From positions 124,001 through 188,000 of the forward strand of contig NZ_JRUQ01000019.1 of NCBI RefSeq assembly GCF_000773975.1: a DNA stretch of 64,000 bases, read 5' to 3'. The stretch's first letter is position 1, and each line of letters starts with the position of its first letter. This DNA comes from Erwinia typographi (lineage in GTDB: Bacteria; Pseudomonadota; Gammaproteobacteria; Enterobacterales; Enterobacteriaceae). Position numbers and translations under genes: made by a program. Shown here in pieces: positions 1-9,455 of the stretch. The notes beneath the pieces are model-generated. The model did no database searches, was not told the origin of the DNA, and saw only the letters and a list, made by a program, of their open reading frames with translations.

Positions 1-341
1 TTCAGTTCCGTCAGCCGGGACGCCCAGGCATCGACATAGCCCAGCGGCTGACTGAGAAACATCATCAGTTCCCGATCGCTCAACTGCCCGAAAGGAATGA
101 AATCGAGATCCGGCGCATAGCGTAACGCGCTGTGCTGCCAGGGTTGTTGATCCAGAGCGGTACGAAGCCAGCCACGAGGATGGTCAATCGCCGTATTGAA
201 ATGCAGGCGCAGCTGATTGTCCGGCGACAGATCGATGACGAGGACCGATTCACCCAGCACATGCAGAGCCCAGGCAAACGACGCCAGCAGCGAGGTTGCG
301 CCCGCTCCTCCCCGCAGTCCCTGAAGTGCAACAACCGGCAT
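1..341 (-). CDS. bcsQ: BcsQ, cellulose-synthesis ParA/MinD-like ATPase, 5' part only (first cellulose operon)
   Basis: The reading frame starts with ATG at 341 and stays open to the left edge, so about 113 N-terminal residues are visible and the C-terminus is missing. The start MPVVALQGLRGGAGATS resembles E. coli BcsQ (YhjQ), a MinD/ParA-family ATPase needed for cellulose production and polar placement of the cellulose machinery. The Walker A loop has Arg where ParA proteins usually have the signature Lys, and no Lys-Thr/Ser pair; the E. coli protein has a similar loop. The ATG overlaps the bcsR stop by one base (TAATG), so translation is coupled. By family gene order bcsA, bcsB, bcsZ and bcsC should follow beyond the edge; they are not visible here. 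This copy is separate from the bcsQ at 14175-14972. Confidence 0.88.
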   Translation of the reverse strand, partial: MPVVALQGLRGGAGATSLLASFAWALHVLGESVLVIDLSPDNQLRLHFNTAIDHPRGWLRTALDQQPWQHSALRYAPDLDFIPFGQLSDRELMMFLSQPLGYVDAWASRLTEL

Positions 342-535
342 TACTGCTCCTTTATTCCGGCCTGACTGACCAGCTCTTCCAGCAGCGGCCAGCGAGCGAT
401 AATCGTCGACAGTCTTTCCTGGCGGGCAATGTCAACATAGGACCAGCCCGGCAAAGAGAAAGCGTCGGCTAAAGCCAGGATGTCATCCTGTGATTCGCTG
501 CCCACAGAAAAAACCGGATGTGGCGTCTCACTCAT
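341..535 (-). CDS. bcsR: BcsR, small cellulose-synthesis regulator
   Basis: A 64-residue protein resembling E. coli BcsR/YhjR (CBP_BcsR family, formerly DUF2629). In E. coli BcsR binds BcsQ, and the BcsRQ complex belongs to the cytoplasmic part of the cellulose secretion complex. It begins MSETPHPVFSVGSESQDD and contains the central SLPGWSYVDIARQ segment. It is the first gene of the leftward operon, its stop overlaps the bcsQ start, and it is transcribed divergently from bcsE across a 186-bp AT-rich gap. This is the usual E. coli-type (type II) arrangement of bcsRQ against bcsEFG. Confidence 0.88.
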   Translation of the reverse strand: MSETPHPVFSVGSESQDDILALADAFSLPGWSYVDIARQERLSTIIARWPLLEELVSQAGIKEQ

Positions 536-721
536 CGTTATAACCTTTTAGCGTATCTGCAACAGGCCAACATTGATATTGGCTTAAGATTTGTCTTAGC
601 AAGAGTCTAAATCGGTTTGATGTAAGTTGTAATGTATATTTAGCGGATTACAATAAAGACAATCTAAATTTGTCTGGTCTACACTTCACCCTTTATAACA
701 GGACGTGTTGCGAAAAAACGT

Positions 722-2272
722 ATGGCACCTTCATTCACTTTAGGTTTTGAGCAGGTCAGGGATGAATTAATGCTTATGCAGCCGTCAGGGTGTTATTGGA
801 TCACGGCAAATCGGGAAGAAGACGCCCGGTTGCTGACACGCCAGTGCATCAGCGCGCAGCGTGCGGTCGCGTTGATTACCTGTGGCTGTCAGCCCCTGTC
901 TCTACTGACGCCAGCCCCGCAGGGCGGCCCCGATGCCATCCCACTTTTTTCGCTGCCGGAAACCCGCCAGGCCTTACTGAGTCTGACTGACGATCTCGCC
1001 CGCGTACTGTCGGAAAAGCCGCGGCTGGTGATATTTTTTACTTCATCACTGCTCTGGGAAAAAATAGCGGCTGAAGAAGTGAGCCCGTGGCTAAAAAAAT
1101 TACAAAAATGGCTCAGCGGGAAACAAATTTCCCTGGTGATCGTTACCTCTGGCTCGGGAATAAATAACCTGCGTAACCATCTGCAAACATTTTATCGCCA
1201 TCTCGATGGACTTTCTCAACTCGACTGGCAGCAGGACAGCTGGAATTACCGCATTAACTGGTGGGCTCACGGCGACGGTATGCTTGCCGATCGCGCGATG
1301 CATCTCTCCGCCAGTGAGCACGGCTTTGCCCTGCTCAACCTGGAAGAACAAAACACGCCGCTCACCCTGAATGATGAGCAGCTTTATCTCGCGGAACAGT
1401 CCGTGCTGGAAGGGGCGCCCCCGCTGTCCAGGCAGTGGAGCTTGTTTGCCGATAACGCTGCCCTCTACGCCCGCGCTATCCAGGCGAATGCCGCAACGGT
1501 AGTGTTTACGCTGCAACACAGCGAAGCTATTGCCGAGCTGGCGGCGCAGATCCACAGCCTGCGCCGCACGCGCGGCAGCGGCCTTAAAATCGTGGTGCGG
1601 GAGATGCAGACAACCCTGCGCTATAGCGATGAGCGCCTGCTGCTGGCCTGCGGCGTTAGCGCTATCGTACCGCTAAACGCGCCGATGTCGCGCTTTCTCA
1701 CCACCCTCGAAGGCATTCAGGGTCACTCCTACAATCGCCACGTTCCCGCCGATCTGAACGTCCTGCTGAAATCGATGCAGCCGTTGCAGGAGCGGGGCTT
1801 TTTGCCTCTTGCGTCATTCTGTCAGTCGGTAGCATTACTGGTGAACAATACGCTGCTGCCAGAAAACGGGAAAGGGCTGCTGGTTGCGCTGCGCCCGGTG
1901 CCGGAGCTGAAGCCGGAGCAGGCGCTGGCGCTTTGTAAACCTAGGCGCTACGGCGATCTGGTGACGTTGGCGGACAACCGACTCTGGCTGTTTCTCTCTT
2001 CCTGCCGCTTTACCGATCTGGATACAGCGGTGAAGTTCATTTTCCGCCTGCCCCATGACGAGATCTTCACCAACCGTCTGGTGTGGCATGAAGATTTACA
2101 GATTCTGTCAGAGGTCAGGCAGATGGCCAGCAGGGTAAAAACGTCCCGCCGTTCTGCGCCGACCGTGCAGGCTCCGGCCGCCGTCGCCGCCGATCCGGCT
2201 GTACCGCCGCCAGAGCGCCGCCAGCCGCAGGACATCACTCTCGGTAAACAGCCTCCGGAAGACGCAGAATGA
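722..2272 (+). CDS. bcsE: BcsE, c-di-GMP-binding cellulose regulator
   Basis: A 516-residue protein resembling E. coli BcsE (523 aa), the accessory subunit that binds cyclic di-GMP through a GIL domain and supports maximal cellulose synthesis. The RxxD-type motif of the GIL domain is visible at residues 300-303 (Arg-Tyr-Ser-Asp, followed by ERLLLACG). The flanking blocks SLRRTRGSGLKI and GKGLLVALRPVP also match the family. The C-terminus is Pro/Ala-rich and probably disordered. ATG at 722 aligns with the E. coli start, although no strong ribosome-binding site sits at the right distance. It is the first gene of bcsEFG and its stop overlaps bcsF by 4 bp (ATGA). Confidence 0.93.
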   Translation: MAPSFTLGFEQVRDELMLMQPSGCYWITANREEDARLLTRQCISAQRAVALITCGCQPLSLLTPAPQGGPDAIPLFSLPETRQALLSLTDDLARVLSEKPRLVIFFTSSLLWEKIAAEEVSPWLKKLQKWLSGKQISLVIVTSGSGINNLRNHLQTFYRHLDGLSQLDWQQDSWNYRINWWAHGDGMLADRAMHLSASEHGFALLNLEEQNTPLTLNDEQLYLAEQSVLEGAPPLSRQWSLFADNAALYARAIQANAATVVFTLQHSEAIAELAAQIHSLRRTRGSGLKIVVREMQTTLRYSDERLLLACGVSAIVPLNAPMSRFLTTLEGIQGHSYNRHVPADLNVLLKSMQPLQERGFLPLASFCQSVALLVNNTLLPENGKGLLVALRPVPELKPEQALALCKPRRYGDLVTLADNRLWLFLSSCRFTDLDTAVKFIFRLPHDEIFTNRLVWHEDLQILSEVRQMASRVKTSRRSAPTVQAPAAVAADPAVPPPERRQPQDITLGKQPPEDAE

Positions 2273-2454
2273 ACCTGACGGATAGCGTGCAAATCCTGAT
2301 CCTCGTGGTTTTGTTGCTGCTACTGCTGAAGCCTTTTTATGCCCGCTGGCTACCGGAAAAGTGGCGCGGGCTGATCCTGCGCATAACTCCGCCTCGTGCA
2401 TTGAAGTACGAAGGGACCTGGCGACGTAAATCTTCCACATCGGACAAGAAATGA
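2269..2454 (+). CDS. bcsF: BcsF, small membrane protein of the cellulose modification module
   Basis: A 61-residue protein with one strongly hydrophobic helix (about residues 6-24, Leu/Val-rich) followed by a basic cytoplasmic tail. In E. coli BcsF is an inner-membrane peptide linking cytosolic BcsE to the phosphoethanolamine transferase BcsG. It overlaps bcsE by 4 bp upstream and bcsG by 4 bp downstream (ATGA each time), which indicates coupled translation of the three genes. Confidence 0.9.
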   Translation: MNLTDSVQILILVVLLLLLLKPFYARWLPEKWRGLILRITPPRALKYEGTWRRKSSTSDKK

Positions 2455-4094
2455 ATCAAAGCGATACCACTGTGCCGCCTGCGCACTCTCCCTGGCGCGG
2501 CCTGGGCGGCTGGAACGTCTATTTCCTGATTAAATTCGCCCTGCTGTGGGGTGGCTATCTTAACTTTCACGCCCTGGCCAATCTGGTGTTCCTTGCCTGG
2601 CTGCTGCTGCCGATCCGTTCACAGGGCCTGCATCAGCTGCGCAACTGGCTATCCATTCCGATCGGCATCGGCCTGTTCTGGCACGACACCTGGCTGCCGG
2701 GACCGGAAAGCATTATGAGCCAGGGAAGCCAGCTTACCGCCTTCTCCCGCGTCTATCTGCTGGATCTGGCTAACCGCTTTATCAACTGGCAGATGGTCGG
2801 CACCGCCTTTGTGATACTGGTGCTGTATCTGTTTATTGCCCAGTGGGTCAGGGTTACGGTGCTGGTGTCGCTGCTGCTGCTGGGGATTAACGTGGTGAAT
2901 ATCGCTGGCCCTTCTTTTGCCTTACTGCCCGGTAAAGAAGCCGAGCCGGTGGCCACCTTACATACCGCGCAGCAGCCCACCGCCGCCAGAAGCGGACTCG
3001 ACCAGTCGGCTGCGCCAACCAGCGCCAACCTGACGGCTTATCTGAATAAATTCTACGAGAGTCAGAAGCAGCAGATCACCCATTTTCCTGACGCGCTACC
3101 GGCAGGCGCAGCGCCGTTCGATATCCTCGTGATTAACATCTGCTCGCTGGCCTGGTCCGATCTGGATGCCACCCAGCTACGCTATCACCCGCTGTGGCAG
3201 CACTTCGATATCCTGCTGACGGACTACAATTCAGCAACGGGCTACAGCGGCCCGGCAGGGATACGTCTGCTGCGAGCCAGCTGCGGCCAGAGCGCCCACA
3301 GCGATCTGTATAAGCCAGCCGACCAGCGTTGCTATCTGTTCGACAATCTGGCGAAGCTCGGCTTTAAGCAGCAGCTGATGATGGACCACACGGGCGTATT
3401 CGGTAACTACCTACAGGAGCTGCGCGAGGAGGGTAATCTGCACGTCCCGCTGATGTCGCAGGCAGGGATCAAACCGGAACTGACCTCCTTTGACAGCTCG
3501 CCGGTTTTAAACGACGGCGCAGTGATGCAGCGCTGGCTGGATGACCGGCAAAAGAGCGCCGAGCCCCGCAGCGCCACCTTCTACAATTTGATTCCCCTGC
3601 ATGACGGCACCCGCGAGTTGGGCAGCAGCAGCAGCGCAGCCTGGCAACCGCGCGCGAAGCAGCTTTTCGACCAGTTGGATACTTTCCTGACAAATCTGGA
3701 TGAGTCTGGCCGCAGGGTGATGGTCATTGTGGTGCCGGAGCACGGTGCAGCGCTGGAAGGCGATAAATTGCAGATGTCCGGCCTGCGCGATATTCCCAGC
3801 CCGGCCATCACTCACGTACCGGTCGGCATTAAGTTTGTGGGGATGCAGACTCCGCATGGGGGCCAGCCGCTGAACGTCACGACGCCAACCAGTCTGCAAG
3901 CCCTTTCGGAACTGGTTTCACGCGTGGTGGACGGCCAGGTCTTTACCGCCGCCAATGTGAATCTGTCCACGCTGACGGACCATCTGCCGCAAACGCCGGT
4001 AGTGTCGGAAAACGATAACGCGGTGGTGATGATGTATCAGGGGAAACCGTGGATTCGGCTGAACGGCGGGGATTGGGTAGCCTATCCTCAGTAA
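2451..4094 (+). CDS. bcsG: BcsG, cellulose phosphoethanolamine transferase
   Basis: A 547-residue inner-membrane enzyme with several N-terminal transmembrane helices (about residues 20-160) and a periplasmic alkaline-phosphatase-fold domain. In E. coli and Salmonella BcsG transfers phosphoethanolamine to glucose units of nascent cellulose. Family active-site features are present: the metal-ligand Cys in NICSLAWSD, the NSATGYSGPA block with the predicted nucleophile Ser266, and the VPEHG metal-binding motif. The family C-terminus RLNGGDWVAYPQ is intact. It is the last gene of bcsEFG and faces bcsZ of the second operon across 65 bp. No second bcsG is visible, so this copy could serve both synthases. 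Confidence 0.93.
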   Translation: MNQSDTTVPPAHSPWRGLGGWNVYFLIKFALLWGGYLNFHALANLVFLAWLLLPIRSQGLHQLRNWLSIPIGIGLFWHDTWLPGPESIMSQGSQLTAFSRVYLLDLANRFINWQMVGTAFVILVLYLFIAQWVRVTVLVSLLLLGINVVNIAGPSFALLPGKEAEPVATLHTAQQPTAARSGLDQSAAPTSANLTAYLNKFYESQKQQITHFPDALPAGAAPFDILVINICSLAWSDLDATQLRYHPLWQHFDILLTDYNSATGYSGPAGIRLLRASCGQSAHSDLYKPADQRCYLFDNLAKLGFKQQLMMDHTGVFGNYLQELREEGNLHVPLMSQAGIKPELTSFDSSPVLNDGAVMQRWLDDRQKSAEPRSATFYNLIPLHDGTRELGSSSSAAWQPRAKQLFDQLDTFLTNLDESGRRVMVIVVPEHGAALEGDKLQMSGLRDIPSPAITHVPVGIKFVGMQTPHGGQPLNVTTPTSLQALSELVSRVVDGQVFTAANVNLSTLTDHLPQTPVVSENDNAVVMMYQGKPWIRLNGGDWVAYPQ

Positions 4095-4096
4095 GA

Positions 4097-4125
4097 GAAA
4101 GGGCGGAAAGTGATTTCGCCCTTTC
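4097..4125. terminator. Hairpin between convergent bcsG and bcsZ
   Basis: Perfect 9-bp inverted repeat GAAAGGGCG (4097-4105) / CGCCCTTTC (4117-4125) just after the bcsG stop and before the bcsZ stop. It lacks a long T-tract, so it may end transcription weakly from either side. Its function is inferred from position. Confidence 0.55.
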
Positions 4126-4159
4126 CCTGACGTTTCGCGGCCAGGCGCCTGAAAAGAGG

Positions 4160-5173
4160 TTAACGATCCTTCAGCGCCAGCCACGTCAGCAGATGCAGGC
4201 TTGAAGAGTAGTAATCTTCGTTGTCGTCCAGCCGATCGCTGAGATAGCCGCTCTGATTTAGCGTCAGATCCCGCACCGCCAGCAACCCTCCAGCCATATT
4301 GTAAGGCGCTTTGTTGTTGCTCATTACGTCGATCCAGGCGGGAGTTTGTAGCCGTGAAAAATTCATCCAGTAGCGTTGAAACGGCACCAGCTGGAGGCTT
4401 TGCGCGTCATACCAGTACAGGTAAAGCGGCACGCGGATGGCGTCATAGCTGAAGCGTGGCGGCCAGGCGGTGGCGGGAGCCACGCTGCCATCGGTGTTGA
4501 GAGCCACCCAGTCAACCGGCAGCCCGGCATCGCCAAAGCGCATTTTTGCCAGCAGATCCATACCGCTGTCGATCAGGTCCGTCCAGACTCGCAGATGGCT
4601 GCTTGCCGCAAAGTCGCGCCAGGCCGGAAACAGGAAATACGACGGGTTCAGCACCACGTAGCTGGTCTTGTTAAAACCCTGGCTGCCGGGGAGCATCACG
4701 GTGTGACCATTGAAGGTGATGACATCGCGATCGACAATGGCTTTCTGAATGTTTTGGGAAGCCTGCAAATATGCCGGGTTCTGCCACTTCTGCCCGGCCT
4801 TCAGCAGCGCCCAGGCAATCAGCACGTCACCGTCTGAAGCATTGTTTTTGTCGGCAACAGGATTAGCCGCCGCCGGATTGTATTTCCAGTAGAACAGGCC
4901 GTTTTGCGGATTTTTCAGATGCTGCTGGGTCCAGCCCCACAGGCTGTCAAAACTGCTGCGGTCGTTGTACCAGACCGCCATCAGCATGGCATAGCCTTGC
5001 CCTTCGGTATGACTGACGTTGTTGTTGCCGGTATCCTGAATGCGGCCGTCGCTGGTCATAAAGCGGCTTTTAAAACTGCTCCAGCCGTCCGACGAAGCCG
5101 CCTGCGCGCAGCCTACCATCATTGCAAGCACCATGACGCTCACCCTGAGCAGAGACATCTTCATCTTCCTCAT
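4160..5173 (-). CDS. bcsZ: BcsZ, periplasmic endo-1,4-beta-glucanase (GH8)
   Basis: A 337-residue glycoside hydrolase family 8 cellulase. BcsZ cuts beta-1,4-glucan in the periplasm and tunes cellulose output. An N-terminal signal peptide ([16 protein letters not shown]... to ACAQA-like cleavage near residue 25) is visible. Expected catalytic residues are present: Glu57 in HTEGQGYAM as general acid, Asp116 in SDGD, and Asp244 in FSYDAIRV. The start at 5173 is chosen because its ATG overlaps the bcsD stop by 4 bp (ATGA); an upstream in-frame ATG at 5221 lies inside bcsD. It is the last gene of the second cellulose operon. Confidence 0.92.
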   Translation of the reverse strand: MRKMKMSLLRVSVMVLAMMVGCAQAASSDGWSSFKSRFMTSDGRIQDTGNNNVSHTEGQGYAMLMAVWYNDRSSFDSLWGWTQQHLKNPQNGLFYWKYNPAAANPVADKNNASDGDVLIAWALLKAGQKWQNPAYLQASQNIQKAIVDRDVITFNGHTVMLPGSQGFNKTSYVVLNPSYFLFPAWRDFAASSHLRVWTDLIDSGMDLLAKMRFGDAGLPVDWVALNTDGSVAPATAWPPRFSYDAIRVPLYLYWYDAQSLQLVPFQRYWMNFSRLQTPAWIDVMSNNKAPYNMAGGLLAVRDLTLNQSGYLSDRLDDNEDYYSSSLHLLTWLALKDR

Positions 5174-5637
5174 GTCTGATAGCGGAAATTCAGCGTTGCT
5201 TCGCTGTCGGTCTCTTCGCACACCAGCGGCACGGACGGGTTACCGCCCTGATCGCGTAGCCAGCGGGCGTAAAGTCCCAGCAGAACCGCGCCGAGCGCCT
5301 GTCGCCACTGATGAGCATCAATCAGCCCGTCGCCCGGCGGCAGCGCCATATGGGAGATGATCATCGAGGTCTCATGGGGCTGTACGTCAACAAAGCCCCA
5401 GTTAAACTGCGCCAGCACCGCGTTGATCTGATTCTCCAGATCCGCCACGGTTTGCGACGCGCCCAGCGGATAACGGGTCGCCAGCGTGTCACCCATCTGT
5501 TGCAGGAAAGCGTGGCTCTCACGCGCCCCCGCATTACGCAGCATACCGTTAATCATCACGCTCAGCAGATCAAACCAGCCCGGCTGATACTGCTGCTGAC
5601 GATAATAGCTTAGCGTACGGCTCTGAAGTTCACTCAT
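5170..5637 (-). CDS. bcsD: BcsD, octameric cellulose-crystallising subunit
   Basis: A 155-residue protein resembling BcsD/AcsD of Komagataeibacter (156 aa), a periplasmic ring that organises several glucan chains during export and favours crystalline cellulose. Its presence marks this operon as type I, unlike the E. coli-type cluster at the left edge. No signal peptide is visible, as in other BcsD proteins. It lies 2 bp after bcsC and overlaps bcsZ by 4 bp. Confidence 0.88.
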   Translation of the reverse strand: MSELQSRTLSYYRQQQYQPGWFDLLSVMINGMLRNAGARESHAFLQQMGDTLATRYPLGASQTVADLENQINAVLAQFNWGFVDVQPHETSMIISHMALPPGDGLIDAHQWRQALGAVLLGLYARWLRDQGGNPSVPLVCEETDSEATLNFRYQT

Positions 5638-5639
5638 GC

Positions 5640-8600
5640 TTATTTGTCCCCGAGCATATAGCGGAAATAAAGTTTCGCGGTGCTCTCGTTGTAGTCACCG
5701 AAGGTGTCGTAGCCAAGCTGGCCGCCGATGGTAACGTCTTTGTTCACCTTATAATCCGCGCCGGCATGAAGATTATAGCCAATGCCGTTTTTGCTGCCGC
5801 CTTCATAGTAAGCCTCGGTGGCGTAGCCCGCATTATAGTAGCTCTCAAGCTGCGCCTGCTTGTCCGGGTCGGTCGGGAAGTAAGCGCTGCGGTCCTGGGA
5901 GTAGGACTGATAGCCCACCGAACCGCCCACCTTTACCTTCATATCGTCGTAGTTCTTGCTCCAGTCAACCGGGAAAGAGACGGCGACAAAGTTCTGCGGG
6001 CTGAAGTAGCCGCCCTGACCATAAGTGTAGTAACTGAGGTTTTTCGAGAAGTCCATCCAGCTCATGCTGATGCCGGTTTTCAGCTCACTGCTGTCGTCGT
6101 GGAACGGACGAACATAAGCGCCAGCCTGGCCCATGATGCTCTGATTGCTTTCGACGTTCTCACCCAGATAGCTGTAGCCGCCCGCGCCAAAGTAGAACCC
6201 GGCATCGCCGTTATCGTAGCTTAACAGCGCGTCGCCGCCATTTTTGGTGACCCGGCCCCAGCGTTTCCCGCTCAGCTTGTCTTCCACGCCGACATACGAG
6301 AGCAGGCTGTCGGTGACCGAGCGGCGTTCGCCGGTCAGGATCAGCGTCAGGTAATCGGTCAGCTTAGGCGACCACTGGATACCGCCTACCAGCGTACTGA
6401 GATCCTGGCCCAGCGGCGTAGAGCCGAGATCTATTTTAAAGTTGTCGTTGGTCAGACCCAGATTCACTTCCACGCCGGAAGCGTTCTGCGAGCCTGGCGA
6501 ATTCAGCTTTACCTCAGACGGCAGCACGTCGCTCGCCTGCGCGCTGCGGCCCTGCTCCAGCGCCTGCGTGCCGAAGCGCGGCGTCGCTGAGCTGGAGGCG
6601 CTGCCCGCGCTCAGGGTGACCGGCGTCAGGGTAAAGTCGAAACGCGTATCGCCATAGGGAACGGTTGACCAGGTCAGCGGCGCCTTCGCTTCCGTCAGCT
6701 TGCTAAGGCCCGACTCGCCATCGCGGCCTCTGACCTGGACGCCGCCCTGCGCCCAGGTGCCAGTGCGCTCCTGCAGATTGTCCATCATGGTGTCGATCTG
6801 ATGCAGGGTCTGACTCTGCTGGGTTGGCACCTCCACCCCGGCAGTTTGCAGCGCCGAATCGCTTCCCGCCGGAGCCGTCTGCCACGGCATAACGGCACCG
6901 TATGCAGAGGGTGAGCGCCGCTGGGAAGGCGTGGAACGGTTGATAAAGGGATTGTCCGCCAGCGCCAGCCCGCCGATCGACGGGTTGCTGCCGGTGGAAG
7001 CCCCCTCCAGACCGATCATCCGGCCGCGAGCTGTGCGAAGATAAGCCAGCGCCTGCTGATGATCGCCATCCGCTTCCGCCACCCGCGCCATTAACAGCAG
7101 CCGCTCTGGCGTTTGCTCGCCGCGCAGCCCCGCCACCAGACTTTTCGCCTTCGGCAGATCGTGGTTAGCCAGCGCCACGTCGATAGCGCCCACGCGCGCA
7201 TCCTGAGTTGGCGTGTCACGGGTCATCAGGTAGTCATAAACCACCCCGGCTTCTTTATTCATTTTGCCGGACTGATAGAGGCGTCCCATGGCAAACATCA
7301 GATCGGTGTTCTGCGGATCGTGTTGCAGCGCGCCGATCAGCTTGTCGTAAGCGGCAGCATATTGCCCCTGCGTGCGCAGGCGGTCAGCTTCGTTGATCGT
7401 GTAGCCATTATTGATACCAGCCAGCTGCGTTGGCGTACTGCGAGACTGTAGCTCAGGATTGCTCAGGAAGCTTTGCGCTTCACCACCCAGCCCGGCCTGG
7501 TTCAGCACGGCGATCTGTGCCGCATAGTCGCCCGCGTTGCCCTGCACGCCGCGCTGCATATTGTTCCGCACCACGGAAACGGCGGTAGTCAGGTCGCCAG
7601 CACCGGCAAGGCCTTTTGCCAGGTTGCCGGCATCGGCCGGATTCTCCGGTGGGTTCACCGCCAGCGCCTTAAAGGTATTCGCCGCAGCGGCAGTGGAGCC
7701 CTGCGCCAGATACTGCTGGGCCACGGCCATTTGCAGATTAAAGTTCGCCCTGCGCGACAGCTCGCGCATCTCGCTGTTCTGATTACGGGCAGGAATGCGC
7801 GCGATCAGCGTCTGGGCCTGCTGCCAGGCGCCGTTTTCACTGGAGAACAGCGCGGCGGCGTAGATTTCGTTGCTGCTGGCGCCGCTGCGGAACGCGGGCT
7901 GCATGACGCCCGCCGCCAGCGAGGTGTTGCCCTGCTGTTGGTAGAGGCGCGCCAGATCGAGACGCAGCCAGGGATCGGTGGGAAAGCGTTGGATACCCTG
8001 TTGGAGGATAGCAACGGCCTGCTGAGTATTGCCTGCGGCCAGCGCCTGCTTCGCCTGACGACGAACCGGATCGCTGGTGACCGCTGGGCGCGGCGTCACG
8101 CTGGCGCGCACGCTGTCCGGCAGGGAAGCCAGCAGCGTGTTGGCCTCGGCCCCGCGGTTCTGCTGACGGAGCACGTAGAACAGCCCTTCTTTCGCCGGGC
8201 GGTTGTCGGGGTCGCTTTGCAGCACCGATCGGTAAGTTTGCTCAGCCGCCTCCAGCTGATTGCTGCGGCGCTGAACGTCGGCGCGGAACAGCTTAGCCGA
8301 CACGCCTTTCTCGCCATCCGCCTGAGTCAACGGCTCGCTAAGGCTGAGCGCCTGCGCGGTGTTGCCCGCCTTCATCGCCTGCTGCGCCGTGGCCAGCTGC
8401 GCGTAGAAACGCGCGTCCGCCGCCTGCTGCTGCCGCTGCTGGCTGTTATCACCACCCAGTTTCGCCGCGCGATCCAGATAATCTGCCGCTGCCGCATAGT
8501 TACCGTTGCGCTGCGCCACATACCCCAGGCCAGCTAAAGCATCGGCATCTTGCGGGTTAGCCTGCAAAACCTGGTTAAACGCGGACTGCGCGCCGCTGAC

Positions 8601-9455
8601 GTCGCCGCTGTTCAGCGCGGTAAAGCCCTGACCTTTCTCCGCGCCGCCTGCATTCTTGCGGTAATACTCCATGACCGTGCGGTCCTGAGGATGACGCTGC
8701 TGGTAATTTTGGTACAGCGGCGCGTCGCCCGGCTGCGGGCCTAACCACATCAGCCCCTGACGCAGCGAGCTGTCGGCATCCGGGTTGCCGTCGGCCATGC
8801 TTTCCAGCATCTGCAACCCTTCACGGCGGGTTGACTCCTGATAGGTCAGCGCTCTGCCCAGCGCCAGCTTCGCGGCGGTATCCTGAGGATTCTGTGCGGA
8901 GAACTGGCGAAGGTTATCAATAGCCTGCGGCAACAGTGTACGATCGCCCGCCATCGTCAGGTAATATTCTGCCGCCACGCTGGCCGGCGGCTCGTTGCCG
9001 CTGAAGGTATTGCGCCAGGTTTGCAGCGAGGCGGAGATATTGCCGCTGCGCGCCTGCTGACGAGCCAGGTTGAGCTGCGCAGTGGGAATGGACTGTAGTT
9101 GGCGGGCCTTGTCCAGCTCCACCAGCCGCGAATCGTCCGGGGAAACCTGATTGAGCCGCGCGCGCCATTTGCCAGCCGTGGCGCTATCGCCGCTCTGCTG
9201 CGCCCACAGCGCCATCAGATACAGGGCCTGAGTGTTGTTGCCATCCACCATCAGCACTTTGTTCAGCGCATCGCGGGCCAGGTCGTCATGGGCTTTCTGA
9301 TGCCAGTAGTTAGCCTGATCGAACAGCGCCTGAATCGCCGGGTTGTCGTCCGCCGCCAGCGCCGGAAAGACCAGCGCGGAGGCCGCCAGGGTCATACCGG
9401 GCACCCAATGCTGACGTAGTCTGGCGGTGAGCATTTTTATTTTCATCATGGTCAT
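5640..9455 (-). CDS. bcsC: BcsC, TPR-barrel outer-membrane cellulose export protein
   Basis: A roughly 1271-residue protein with a signal peptide, about 700 residues of tetratricopeptide repeats spanning the periplasm, a linker, and a C-terminal BCSC_C beta-barrel (about the last 330 residues, rich in YxFxAGGY-type strands). BcsC is the outer-membrane pore for cellulose. ATG at 9455 overlaps the bcsB stop (TGATG) and is preferred over the GTG at 9458 inside that stop. Ala/Gln-rich repeats in the TPR region are normal for the family. Operon position is between bcsB and bcsD. Confidence 0.92.
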   Translation of the reverse strand: MTMMKIKMLTARLRQHWVPGMTLAASALVFPALAADDNPAIQALFDQANYWHQKAHDDLARDALNKVLMVDGNNTQALYLMALWAQQSGDSATAGKWRARLNQVSPDDSRLVELDKARQLQSIPTAQLNLARQQARSGNISASLQTWRNTFSGNEPPASVAAEYYLTMAGDRTLLPQAIDNLRQFSAQNPQDTAAKLALGRALTYQESTRREGLQMLESMADGNPDADSSLRQGLMWLGPQPGDAPLYQNYQQRHPQDRTVMEYYRKNAGGAEKGQGFTALNSGDVSGAQSAFNQVLQANPQDADALAGLGYVAQRNGNYAAAADYLDRAAKLGGDNSQQRQQQAADARFYAQLATAQQAMKAGNTAQALSLSEPLTQADGEKGVSAKLFRADVQRRSNQLEAAEQTYRSVLQSDPDNRPAKEGLFYVLRQQNRGAEANTLLASLPDSVRASVTPRPAVTSDPVRRQAKQALAAGNTQQAVAILQQGIQRFPTDPWLRLDLARLYQQQGNTSLAAGVMQPAFRSGASSNEIYAAALFSSENGAWQQAQTLIARIPARNQNSEMRELSRRANFNLQMAVAQQYLAQGSTAAAANTFKALAVNPPENPADAGNLAKGLAGAGDLTTAVSVVRNNMQRGVQGNAGDYAAQIAVLNQAGLGGEAQSFLSNPELQSRSTPTQLAGINNGYTINEADRLRTQGQYAAAYDKLIGALQHDPQNTDLMFAMGRLYQSGKMNKEAGVVYDYLMTRDTPTQDARVGAIDVALANHDLPKAKSLVAGLRGEQTPERLLLMARVAEADGDHQQALAYLRTARGRMIGLEGASTGSNPSIGGLALADNPFINRSTPSQRRSPSAYGAVMPWQTAPAGSDSALQTAGVEVPTQQSQTLHQIDTMMDNLQERTGTWAQGGVQVRGRDGESGLSKLTEAKAPLTWSTVPYGDTRFDFTLTPVTLSAGSASSSATPRFGTQALEQGRSAQASDVLPSEVKLNSPGSQNASGVEVNLGLTNDNFKIDLGSTPLGQDLSTLVGGIQWSPKLTDYLTLILTGERRSVTDSLLSYVGVEDKLSGKRWGRVTKNGGDALLSYDNGDAGFYFGAGGYSYLGENVESNQSIMGQAGAYVRPFHDDSSELKTGISMSWMDFSKNLSYYTYGQGGYFSPQNFVAVSFPVDWSKNYDDMKVKVGGSVGYQSYSQDRSAYFPTDPDKQAQLESYYNAGYATEAYYEGGSKNGIGYNLHAGADYKVNKDVTIGGQLGYDTFGDYNESTAKLYFRYMLGDK

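Noticed and set aside
7473..8537. Plus-strand open frame opposite bcsC
   Set aside because: Arises from the Gln/Ala-rich TPR codons of bcsC; no ribosome-binding site or recognisable domain.
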